NCBI GenBank assembly: GCA_934096715.1
Contig: CAKOMQ010000006.1
Location: 1-59,776, forward strand
Length of the DNA: 59,776 nt
Source: an uncultured Bacilli bacterium
GTDB lineage: Bacteria; Bacillota_I; Bacilli_A; RF39; UBA660
Direction: 5' to 3'
A program made the translations under genes and the position numbers. Below, in pieces: positions 8,878 to 17,000 of the stretch. The notes under the pieces are model-generated. The model was not told the origin of the DNA and ran no database searches. It saw only the letters and a program-made list of their open reading frames with translations. The first letter of the stretch is position 1. Each line of letters opens with the position of its first letter.

Positions 8878-9936
8878 TTATTTAAATACAACATTTTTTA
8901 ATGATTTATCTGCTTTTATTTCTCTGTATAATGCTAAACTCTTTGGTATAATAACTACTTTAAACATTTTTAATCTTTCTACATCCTCAACACTTCTTGC
9001 TTTTCCATCAAGTGTTATTACAAAATTATAACCTTTTTTAGTATATTCTAACACACTTTTTTGATTTTCAATATAATCAGAATATGTTATATTTAAACTA
9101 ATCTTTTCTTGTAGTGCTTGATTCTCAATCAAAGATAATATGCTATTCATTTTTTGACTCTTTTTAAATAATGAAGTAGCAAATTCTGCTATATATGAAT
9201 CTTTAAAATCTCCATTTATAATATCTCTTATAACAACTACGCTTAATAGAATATATTCAATTTGTAGTTTATCTTCTGCTATCATGCCTTCAGTAAATAC
9301 TTTCTCTATTACTGTGTCACTATATTGCATTGGCATTCTTATATTGTGTCTTAACTCTGTATAGAATACATCTTGTCTAATTGGTGAATTTTCAAATTCT
9401 AATACAAATTCTTCTGTATCAAATTTATCTAAAAATAAGTCTTTTTCTAATATGTCGCTTTTTACTTCTTGATAAAGTTTTTCTTCTACATCTTTAATCT
9501 TTTTTATTTTAAATGTTTCATCTACATTTTTTAGCATTTTTACAATAATTTCTTTAATGCTTCCTATGCTTTTAAAATTTTCTACATTTCTTACATTATC
9601 AAAAAATAACATATATTCAAAAGTTGCCCTTATTGTATGTATTAAATTAAATTTAAATTGCTTTTCTTCTAGTGCATCTAGTCCTGTTGCTTCATTTTCT
9701 TCTTCATATCTGCGGATTAGAATTTCTTCTTTATATCCTAATTCATCAATTATTCTTAAATAAAAAGCTCTTGCTGGTTTATCTGTATTTTGAATATTAT
9801 AGTATCTTGCATTTATATAAGTTCTTAAAAATTCATTAACTATATCTTCATCATAATTGGTATTAAATATTATTTTTAGATATTTTTTCATTTTCCTTTC
9901 TGTGAAATTTAAGTATGTATCCATTAAATTGTTCAT
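8878..9936 (-). CDS. Unknown cytosolic protein of the AAA+ module
   Basis: This 352-residue protein has no signal sequence or membrane segment. It is mostly helical in character and acidic to neutral, with a C-terminal part that looks alpha/beta (FVITLDGKARSVEDVE, then FKVVIIPKSL). I recognise no family or catalytic motif. An AGGAGGT five bases before the ATG gives a strong start. It precedes the AAA+ gene by 40 bases, so ATPase, this protein and the DUF2357-like protein form one three-gene module inside the secretion operon. Confidence 0.72.
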   Translation of the reverse strand: MNNLMDTYLNFTERKMKKYLKIIFNTNYDEDIVNEFLRTYINARYYNIQNTDKPARAFYLRIIDELGYKEEILIRRYEEENEATGLDALEEKQFKFNLIHTIRATFEYMLFFDNVRNVENFKSIGSIKEIIVKMLKNVDETFKIKKIKDVEEKLYQEVKSDILEKDLFLDKFDTEEFVLEFENSPIRQDVFYTELRHNIRMPMQYSDTVIEKVFTEGMIAEDKLQIEYILLSVVVIRDIINGDFKDSYIAEFATSLFKKSQKMNSILSLIENQALQEKISLNITYSDYIENQKSVLEYTKKGYNFVITLDGKARSVEDVERLKMFKVVIIPKSLALYREIKADKSLKNVVFK

Positions 9937-9963
9937 TTTTTACCTCCTGTGCATATAAATCTA

Positions 9964-10539
9964 TTACTCTGTTATTTGTTTAGCATTCAAATCCAATTTT
10001 ACATATTCTATTAAATCTGCATAATTTTCATTCATAACATTTTGTCTAGGAAATTTTACTTTTATAACAAATTTATCTGTTGTGTCTTCTCCTTGTGTCA
10101 TTTGATCAGCCCCTAATGAAAACTTCTTATAATATGTTCCATCTTGGTCTGTTATTATTTCTTCTTTTGAATCTATTACTTGTCCATTTTTTTCTATTTG
10201 ATATTCTAATGGTAGATTAGTAGTAGCTGTTAATGTAAGTTCATACTCTAAATCTGTTTCTGCTCTTTTACCAATTCCACCATTTTCTTTTATTTCAAAA
10301 TTGGATACTGAAAATGTATAATCAAATGAATCATTTGATGGATAAATATCTTTTATCAATACTGTACCAGTTTTAAAGTCATTATCTATTACCCAAAATG
10401 CAACATCAACGTCTTTGTCTGATGTCGCTGTTGTTTCATATCTAGCTAATGTTCTTCCGATTAATATTATTGCTATTATTATTATCGCTATTAATAGTAG
10501 CACTCTTATACTTTTTCTTACCCTTCTTCTTTCAAACAT
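9964..10539 (-). CDS. TasA/camelysin-like exported protein
   Basis: This protein of about 191 residues has an Arg-rich start, a long Ile-rich hydrophobic core and RTLA-RYET cleavage (after about Ala32), a SipW-type signal. The mature domain begins with VDVAFWVID and contains YTFSVSNF and YELTLTATTNLPLEYQI strands typical of small camelysin-like fibre subunits. ATG 10539 is chosen over an in-frame GTG at 10548 because AGGTGAGG sits at the right distance only for the ATG. The start overlaps the upstream peptidase gene by eight bases. Confidence 0.78.
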   Translation of the reverse strand: MFERRRVRKSIRVLLLIAIIIIAIILIGRTLARYETTATSDKDVDVAFWVIDNDFKTGTVLIKDIYPSNDSFDYTFSVSNFEIKENGGIGKRAETDLEYELTLTATTNLPLEYQIEKNGQVIDSKEEIITDQDGTYYKKFSLGADQMTQGEDTTDKFVIKVKFPRQNVMNENYADLIEYVKLDLNAKQITE

Positions 10540-11029
10540 TTTCCTCACCTGTTTTTTCTTTATATGAAATCATTAGTATAAACAAAATAATTGTTATTAC
10601 TACTGGTACTATTACATGCATATCTGTAAATACTTTTTTCCAAACCTCTACATTATGTATAATAAAAACAGATTTTCCTATAACCTGATTTTTGGTTATA
10701 GGCTCATCTTCAGTATTATTATAATCACCTTTTGCAATTATAGTATCTCCGTCTATATTCATTATTCTATGTGTAATTAATACATTGTTCTTTTTGTATG
10801 TTATAATATCATTTTCCCTTATTTCATCACCTATCTTGATTATTACTATGTCACCTTTTTCTATTGTTGGTGCCATACTTCCAGTTTCTGTACTAAGCAC
10901 TGAATATCCGAATATATTCACATAGTCTTTATCCTGCAAATTAATTTGCACAACTCCAAATATCGCAATAATGGCGATGATACTTAATACAAATATTATT
11001 AAATTTACTATTATTTTACTTAGTTTCAT
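10532..11029 (-). CDS. sipW: SipW-like signal peptidase I
   Basis: This compact 165-residue Ser-His signal peptidase has a membrane segment at about 5-28, catalytic TGSMAP (Ser51), an ENDIITY strand, ITHRIMNI (His87) and a second membrane segment near 138-156. It overlaps the TasA-like gene upstream by 14 bases and the one downstream by 8, so it sits between two probable substrates and is translationally coupled to both. Confidence 0.9.
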   Translation of the reverse strand: MKLSKIIVNLIIFVLSIIAIIAIFGVVQINLQDKDYVNIFGYSVLSTETGSMAPTIEKGDIVIIKIGDEIRENDIITYKKNNVLITHRIMNIDGDTIIAKGDYNNTEDEPITKNQVIGKSVFIIHNVEVWKKVFTDMHVIVPVVITIILFILMISYKEKTGEENV

Positions 11030-11660
11030 CGCCTATTCCTTCCCCTGTATATTGTTTTAAATTTATTTCTATTGGTACAGATATTTTTGCATCTGCTGTT
11101 TCTCCTAGTTGAGAATCAGATTCATTATTTTCTTCTAAATTTTCCCATTCAAAATATAATTTAACATGATTCATGTATTTTTCATTTATTTTTGAAAGAG
11201 GAATTACTGCTGTGTGGATGTGTTTTTCATTTTGAGTATATACTTCTTTGTTTTCTATTTGCTCTGTCTCTCCAGTTTTTTGAAAATAATTTTCTACTTT
11301 AACTAATTTTAATTTTGCTGTTGTTACATCATCAACTTTTAAATCAAGTGTATAGAGAATAGATACATCAGTACTTGTTGGATCTATTACGATTTCGAAA
11401 CAAGCTTGTGTTCCTGGTGCTATTCTTTGACTTTTTACATGTGCAGAATCCAAATATGTAAGATTGTCTTCTGTCATTGTAAATTTTAAATTTTCATCAC
11501 CTGATGATATATCTACTCCATTTACTTTTATTGCCCATACACCTAATAAATTTGTATATTCTCCCTGTAGCTGACTCTTATATAATGCATACGTATTAGC
11601 TATTTGGAACAAAGATATAATTAACATTATCAAAAATAAAATTGTTAATACTTTTTTCAT
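11016..11660 (-). CDS. TasA/camelysin-like exported protein
   Basis: This 214-residue protein has a short signal (about 1-20) ending in ANTYA-LYKS, with cleavage expected after Ala25. The mature part shows LGVWAIKVNG, RIAPGTQACFEIVID and DVSILYTLDL, paralogous to the protein at 4880-5509. A later VKLYFEWEN strand also matches that paralogue (VLFRWND). The ATG directly abuts the stop of the degenerate peptidase gene upstream, and the 3' end overlaps an active peptidase gene. It is a likely surface fibre subunit by family. Confidence 0.78.
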   Translation of the reverse strand: MKKVLTILFLIMLIISLFQIANTYALYKSQLQGEYTNLLGVWAIKVNGVDISSGDENLKFTMTEDNLTYLDSAHVKSQRIAPGTQACFEIVIDPTSTDVSILYTLDLKVDDVTTAKLKLVKVENYFQKTGETEQIENKEVYTQNEKHIHTAVIPLSKINEKYMNHVKLYFEWENLEENNESDSQLGETADAKISVPIEINLKQYTGEGIGDETK

Positions 11661-12473
11661 CTATTCTTCCTCTTTTGCAGATTTTTTAGCACTCTTTTTG
11701 GTAGTACTTGTTTTTGCAGTGCTTGTTTTATTTGTACTTGTTGTTTTTTTAGTAGTTGTACTCTTTTTTGCTGTAGTTGTTTTAGTTGTTGGCTTCTTTG
11801 TAGTAGTACTTGCCTTAGCTGTACTTGTTGTTTTCTTGGTAGTAGTACTTTTTTTAGCTGGTGCTTTTTTTACTACTTTTTCTTCTTTTTCGTCTTCGTC
11901 ACTTTCGTCATCTTCCTCTTCAACTTCTGCCTCAACTTCTACTGCATTCTTTTTCTTTTGCTCTCCAAGATATTTTATTTCCATTACTAATTCAAATACT
12001 TCTTGTAAGAATAGTAATAGTGATACAACAACTACGCAGAATAAGTATCCCCATCTAGATTCTAATAGGCCTAATACAAATCCCCATCCTTCTATAACGA
12101 TAGTATCACTTGTTTTACCTATAAAATAATCATTTGCATAACTTTCTTCATCCTCAACATAATAAATAATATGTCTACCTTGTTGTTCTTTTTCTGCCAA
12201 TGTTCTGTCTACTACTTCATATTCTTGACTATTAATTACTTTATATAGGAACATTTCGTCTCCTATTTGCACATTTTTGTCATTTGTGCTTTTTATTAAT
12301 AGTATAGAACCTTGCTTGTATTTAGGTTCTAGTGAATCATCTTTTACTATATATACTGTATATCCTCCTAATTCACTATTATTGTAATCATTATATGATA
12401 ATAGCAATACTGTAACAGTTATTGCTATTATCGCATATATTACAAATAGTATACTCCCTAGTACTTTCTTCAT
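11661..12473 (-). CDS. Signal-peptidase-like protein, catalytic His lost, Lys/Thr tail
   Basis: This 270-residue protein has the topology of SipW peptidases: a membrane segment (about 4-26), an external domain, and a second membrane segment (about 142-162). The external domain keeps DDSLEPKYKQGS (Ser47 at the nucleophile position) and IGDEMFLYKV. Where the active paralogues have THR or SHR, this one reads VVDRTL, so Asp89 replaces the His. It is therefore probably inactive, or acts by a different base. The cytosolic C-terminus (about 177-270) is first acidic, then a low-complexity run of Lys, Thr, Ser and Ala resembling a histone-H1-like tail. It may be a scaffold or regulator of the active peptidases. 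Confidence 0.72.
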   Translation of the reverse strand: MKKVLGSILFVIYAIIAITVTVLLLSYNDYNNSELGGYTVYIVKDDSLEPKYKQGSILLIKSTNDKNVQIGDEMFLYKVINSQEYEVVDRTLAEKEQQGRHIIYYVEDEESYANDYFIGKTSDTIVIEGWGFVLGLLESRWGYLFCVVVVSLLLFLQEVFELVMEIKYLGEQKKKNAVEVEAEVEEEDDESDEDEKEEKVVKKAPAKKSTTTKKTTSTAKASTTTKKPTTKTTTAKKSTTTKKTTSTNKTSTAKTSTTKKSAKKSAKEEE

Positions 12474-12525
12474 ATTTTTTCTTCCTTGTATAATATATTT
12501 AGATTTTTATGAAAATCTATAAAAA

Positions 12526-12987
12526 CTATTCTTCTGTTGTTTGTGTATCTGCTGTTACTTTTTCTAGTTTTACTACTTGTGTTCCTGTTAGGTTTCCATT
12601 TAATATAACACTTATATCATATTGTTCTCCTACGTCTAAGCTTTGAATCCATGTTTGCATTTGACCTAGAACGTTTTCATCTGAGCCTATTAATATTGCA
12701 TTTAAACTCTCATCTTCTACTTTTGTATCTGTTGTGTTTAGTATTGACATTGAAACCATTGTTTTGTCTTCATCTTTTAGATATTCCATATATATGTTTT
12801 TTACTTCCATGTCACTATATGTTGTATCTGGCAATGAAATCGCTGTTTCTTGTCCCTCTTGTGCTTTATTTTCTTTATTTTTCTTAACAGCTTTAGTTAT
12901 AGCTACTATTGCAAAAATTACAACTACTATTGCTATAATTGCTATTAATGAAATCAACATTTTTTTGCCTTTTCTTACCTTTTTCAT
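12526..12987 (-). CDS. Membrane-anchored FxLYD-like protein
   Basis: This 153-residue protein has a basic start, one membrane segment (about 10-32) and a small external beta domain (about 60-145). The order of strands MEVKNIYMEY, TMVSMSILNTT and YDISVILNGNLTG, with a conserved Asn-Thr turn, resembles the FxLYD Ig-like fold found on many Gram-positive membrane proteins. The fold call is by pattern only. GGAGG precedes the ATG and a promoter-like sequence lies upstream, so it may head the run that continues to 1052. Confidence 0.65.
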   Translation of the reverse strand: MKKVRKGKKMLISLIAIIAIVVVIFAIVAITKAVKKNKENKAQEGQETAISLPDTTYSDMEVKNIYMEYLKDEDKTMVSMSILNTTDTKVEDESLNAILIGSDENVLGQMQTWIQSLDVGEQYDISVILNGNLTGTQVVKLEKVTADTQTTEE

Positions 12988-13015
12988 ATTATTCCTCCTT
13001 TTTTCCCTACCATAT

Positions 13016-13044
13016 TTTATACCATAACTTTTTTTAAAAGTCTA
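13016..13044 (-). promoter_or_regulatory. Probable promoter for the 12987-to-1052 gene run
   Basis: The minus strand reads TAGACT (13039-13044), 17 bases, TATAAA (13016-13021), with TGG just before the -10 element (extended -10). The GTTATGGTATAAA stretch resembles GTTATGATATAAA at the two giant-gene promoters. The -35 match is only four of six, so it is probably of moderate strength. No TGTAAT boxes are seen. Confidence 0.5.
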
Positions 13045-13076
13045 TACTTTTTTATAATAAATTTTTGTCATATTTG

Positions 13077-13934
13077 TTAACTATTTCCTACTGTAACAAT
13101 TGCATCTTTGTCTCCTGATGGATACGTATAATCTTGAGAAATATCTACCTTATAGAACTTAATATATTCAACAGATTCTTTTTCCATATTAAATGTAAAT
13201 TGTTTGATATATCCACTTAAATCTGTTTTTTCACTTCCTTCTTGTCTATTTACATATGCATCATCACTTAAATCAAGTCTAACCAAACTAGAATCGATTT
13301 TTAAAGTAACTGGTGTACCAGTATTTTGTGCATTTACTATTTTTAAAACAGCATAATCTCTATTGGGCACATCTTCTATTGTATAACTATTAACAATTAC
13401 CTGTTTAACTCTTAAAGAAACTTCACAAGAAATCTCTTTTTTGTATGGTTCTTCTGTTCCTGCTTTTATCTTAACTTTTATAATTTCATCTTTTTTTATA
13501 GCAGATTTTGGTTTTACTACAACACTTAATTTACTAATATTGTTAGGTGCTCCTGCTATTTTTGCATATATTGTTCCTGTTGTATAAGTAGGACCATCAG
13601 CTTCATTTATTCCAATTGTTACTTTATCAGTGTCATCTGTTTCGCATGATACCCAATAATCCAAGTCATAATTTATTCTTAGTAATGAATTTATATAACT
13701 ATATAAATTAAAGTTTATTTCATAATTATCAACTCCACCCCAGTTTTCATATTGGTATGTAGCATTGTCAAGTGTTAACATATCACTGGTAAAATAGAAT
13801 TCTCTTGAAGTAAAATATGCTTCTCTTATATTATTAGCAACATATCTTCCAAATACAGCAAACATTACTGTCATAATAATAACAAATACAATTATTATAA
13901 TTTTTATTTTATTCATTTTTTTATGTTTTGCCAT
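13077..13934 (-). CDS. Membrane-anchored or exported beta-rich protein, unknown
   Basis: This protein of about 285 residues has a basic start, a membrane segment at about 11-28 and an external domain of about 250 residues. It begins GRYVANNIREAYFTSREFYFTSD and includes a Trp-Gly-Gly turn and a C-terminal YIKFYKVDISQDYTYP stretch. The ATG at 13934 is chosen because AAAGGA lies just upstream; an ATG 21 codons earlier falls inside a hairpin and has no ribosome site. It follows giant 1 by 70 bases. A fibre or adhesin partner is possible from context, but I cannot assign a family. Confidence 0.7.
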   Translation of the reverse strand: MAKHKKMNKIKIIIIVFVIIMTVMFAVFGRYVANNIREAYFTSREFYFTSDMLTLDNATYQYENWGGVDNYEINFNLYSYINSLLRINYDLDYWVSCETDDTDKVTIGINEADGPTYTTGTIYAKIAGAPNNISKLSVVVKPKSAIKKDEIIKVKIKAGTEEPYKKEISCEVSLRVKQVIVNSYTIEDVPNRDYAVLKIVNAQNTGTPVTLKIDSSLVRLDLSDDAYVNRQEGSEKTDLSGYIKQFTFNMEKESVEYIKFYKVDISQDYTYPSGDKDAIVTVGNS

Positions 13935-13963
13935 CTTAAAATCCTTTCTATTATTAAGTACAC

Positions 13964-13996
13964 TGCACAGAAAATACTGCATGTATTTTCTGTGCA
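13964..13996 (-). terminator. Perfect 14-bp hairpin just after giant 1
   Basis: TGCACAGAAAATAC (13964-13977) and its exact complement (13983-13996) flank a five-base loop, eight bases after the stop of giant 1. No U-run follows on the minus strand, so it is more likely an mRNA 3'-end stabiliser or partial terminator than a full intrinsic terminator. Confidence 0.6.
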
Positions 13997-14004
13997 ATTT
14001 TAAA

Positions 14005-17000
14005 TTAAGGTGTTACTATAAATGACTTGCTTATTGATTGTACTAAAGTATTATTTGAATATGCTTTAAATACTAATCTATATTCTCCTGTACTTATACC
14101 TTCTTTAATTTTCTTGTTAAATTTTGCACTTTCTACAAGATCACCGTCATTAGGTCTTTCTTTTCTTTCTATAACCATATATTCTTTGCTTCCAGTTTCT
14201 GTTATTAAGCCTTGGTCTACACATTCTTCTGGAGTTTTCCATTCACTGCCATCCATATTTTCCAAATAATCTTTTAAGTCTACTTTTGTGTAACCAATGT
14301 CATTATAAGAAGCTGTTCCATCTTCTGCAATAGTATATGTAGGATTACGTTTATATAATTCTACCCTAACATTTGTATCTTCTGTTGGTGAACTTAATGT
14401 TACAGTAAAGTCTAATCCGTCGCCATCAACTAAATTCAAACGAGTATTTTTATTTATAATTCTGCTATTATCAACCGCTTCTAATCCAGCTAGTCCTAAT
14501 AGTTTGTTAATAAATATTATACGTATTTGTTTTACTTGGCTTATTGCTCCACTATAATGTAATCCATCATCAGATGAGAAGAAATATATTTTTGCATAAT
14601 ATGTTCCAGATGGTACACTGCTTTGAGTTAATATTAAATCATATTTATTATGTACTTGTGCTAGTCCCTCTGAAAGCGGAACTCTAATTACTCCATCTGC
14701 TCCTACCTCATAGTATTTTGAATCTGTTTTATCATAAATCTTTAAGTTCTGAACCTCTGGTGCTTTTACTCTTTCTCCACTTTCTGAAGTAATTTCTACT
14801 GCTAAACCAGCTATTTTGTCATAATATTTTGTGTCTTGAATATTATCTCCATTTTCAGTTTGTTGTTCTTGTATTATTCCATCAAATGTAAATGGAATTG
14901 TTAAGTTTTCAAATACTGTATATGAAGTATTTCCATCATCTGTAACTACATTTTCTTCAAAGTTTGCCTTATCATTATATAAATTGTATTTTAATACTTT
15001 ATCATCATTATTGTATTTTGTTACACCTGATGAGCCTTTTAATTCTAGATAAGTTTCTTGTGCTAATCTATTTGTATCTAAATTAGAATCAATATAATCA
15101 ATTGTTACATCATATTTTTCTAATGCATATCCATTATGATAATATTTACTATTATCATCTTCATATTTAGCACTCTTATCTGAACCACCCATTTCGATGA
15201 ATTTTGATAATTTATAAATATATCTTGTACTTCCTGTGCTGTTATCTGTTGCATCATAATCTGCATCACTTGTTGTTTGATAATAATATACTTTATTTGA
15301 ACTATCTCCTTTGTCTTTTAATGTGATTTTTGTATCTTTAGGTAATGGACTTGAAGTTGATAGTACTCTATAATCGCCTGTTTTATAGATATCAGTTTGT
15401 GCTCCTACAGCAGATTTATATAACATATAACTTATATTAACAGAAGCATCTGTTGTGTAATTCAATTCTGTTTCTATTCTATTTGTAAAGCTTGGCATAT
15501 AACATTCTTTATCTTGTTCATATAGTGATTGTATATTTATTGCAATAACAACTTTAAATGTACTTCCTATACTTGCATCTTCACCAGTTCTCGCTTTAGC
15601 TGTTAATACAACATTTATATATCCTAAGTCTTTAGTTTCTGTAACATTTACTGAATTAAATATTCTAAATACTAATGTACTAGGATCACCAGAGTTATCT
15701 GTTCTAAAGATACTATCTCCATCAAATGAACCATTGTCATTTGTATAGATATTTGTTGTTCCACCTTTATGCCATCCTTCATCTGATGTATTCATTGTTA
15801 ATGCAAATGTATTATTAGCATTTTCACTATATGTTGGTAATGTTAATTTATCTGTTAAATTAACATCTGTATTTAATGCGTTCGTACTTACTCTATCCAC
15901 TGCAAATGATGTTCCACTATATGTTACATTATTTACAAATTTCTTAAAGTCAAGTGATAATTCTGACATTGCATATGTTGAATATGTTGAAGCAATAACT
16001 GAAGTATTGTAATTTACTATGTCAGCTCCTACTATCCAATCATAATATCTTCCATAATCAGTAACTTCTATAACTTGTGGTGTTGCAGTTTTTGATTCTC
16101 CAACAACATTTGTATAGAATCCATCTACTGTTGTATCATGTGATGTTTTATGTCTTCCTTCTATATATGTACCATTTGCAAACATATTAGTTGTTGCTGT
16201 TCCTGAATAATCTGGTGCATATATATCATATTCTTTGCTACCTGATGTACGTCCAATTCTGTACATTCCGAAGAATGCCATTCCATTAACATCACCCCAG
16301 ATATCTTCATTAGATCTGTCTGATAACTCTCCTTCTTGTTTTGCAAAGATTAAGTTTACACCTTCAAATGTATATAACCTGTTATTAACATTTTGTGTTA
16401 CTGTTCCGTTTTCAATATTAACTGTTTCTTTTGTAGTTGTTCCATCATCTGATGTCACTAAACTTTCGAAACCTCCAACCATATTGAATCCTCTTCTTGT
16501 ATATACTGTTGAATTATCTAGTAATGCTAATCCTTTAGAAACTCTATTTAAAGTATAGCTTGTTCTTTGATAATAGTTATTTGTATCTTGTGCTCCCATC
16601 AACTCTAAATATGAATTTTGTATAGACACTTTACCAGTTCTTTGAATAGATATCATATCATAAGCTGATTCTGCTGTTCCAAAGTCTTTTACTTTTACTG
16701 TTGAGTTATCTGAATAATCTACTCCTTCACCTGAGCCAAAGATACTATTATTAAATGTTATAGGTGATTGTTCACTATTATCTAAAACTATATGTGTGTC
16801 ACCCTCAACTTTATTATTTCCTGCTCCATAGATATTTCCTTCTATATCAATGTTTCCTTCTTGTAAAGTATTGTCTGTTACAGCATCTTTACCTATGTTT
16901 ATGTTAGTTTTTCCATAAACAGTTGCACCTTTTGAACCTCCATTTACATCATTTGGTATTGTTCCTCCTGATATATTAATTATTGTAGTTCCTGTTGCAC

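Noticed and set aside
11698..12129. Plus-strand Val/Phe-rich frame of 143 codons
   Set aside because: It mirrors the Lys/Thr tail of the peptidase-like gene on the other strand and has no ribosome site.
12474..12525. Seven-base hairpin AGATTTT/AAAATCT between two genes
   Set aside because: It is pure A/T apart from one G-C pair at the base, has no T-run, and is expected by chance at this base composition.
13935..13997. Longer start for the 13077-13934 gene
   Set aside because: The earlier ATG lies within the hairpin arm and has no ribosome site; the ATG at 13934 follows AAAGGA.
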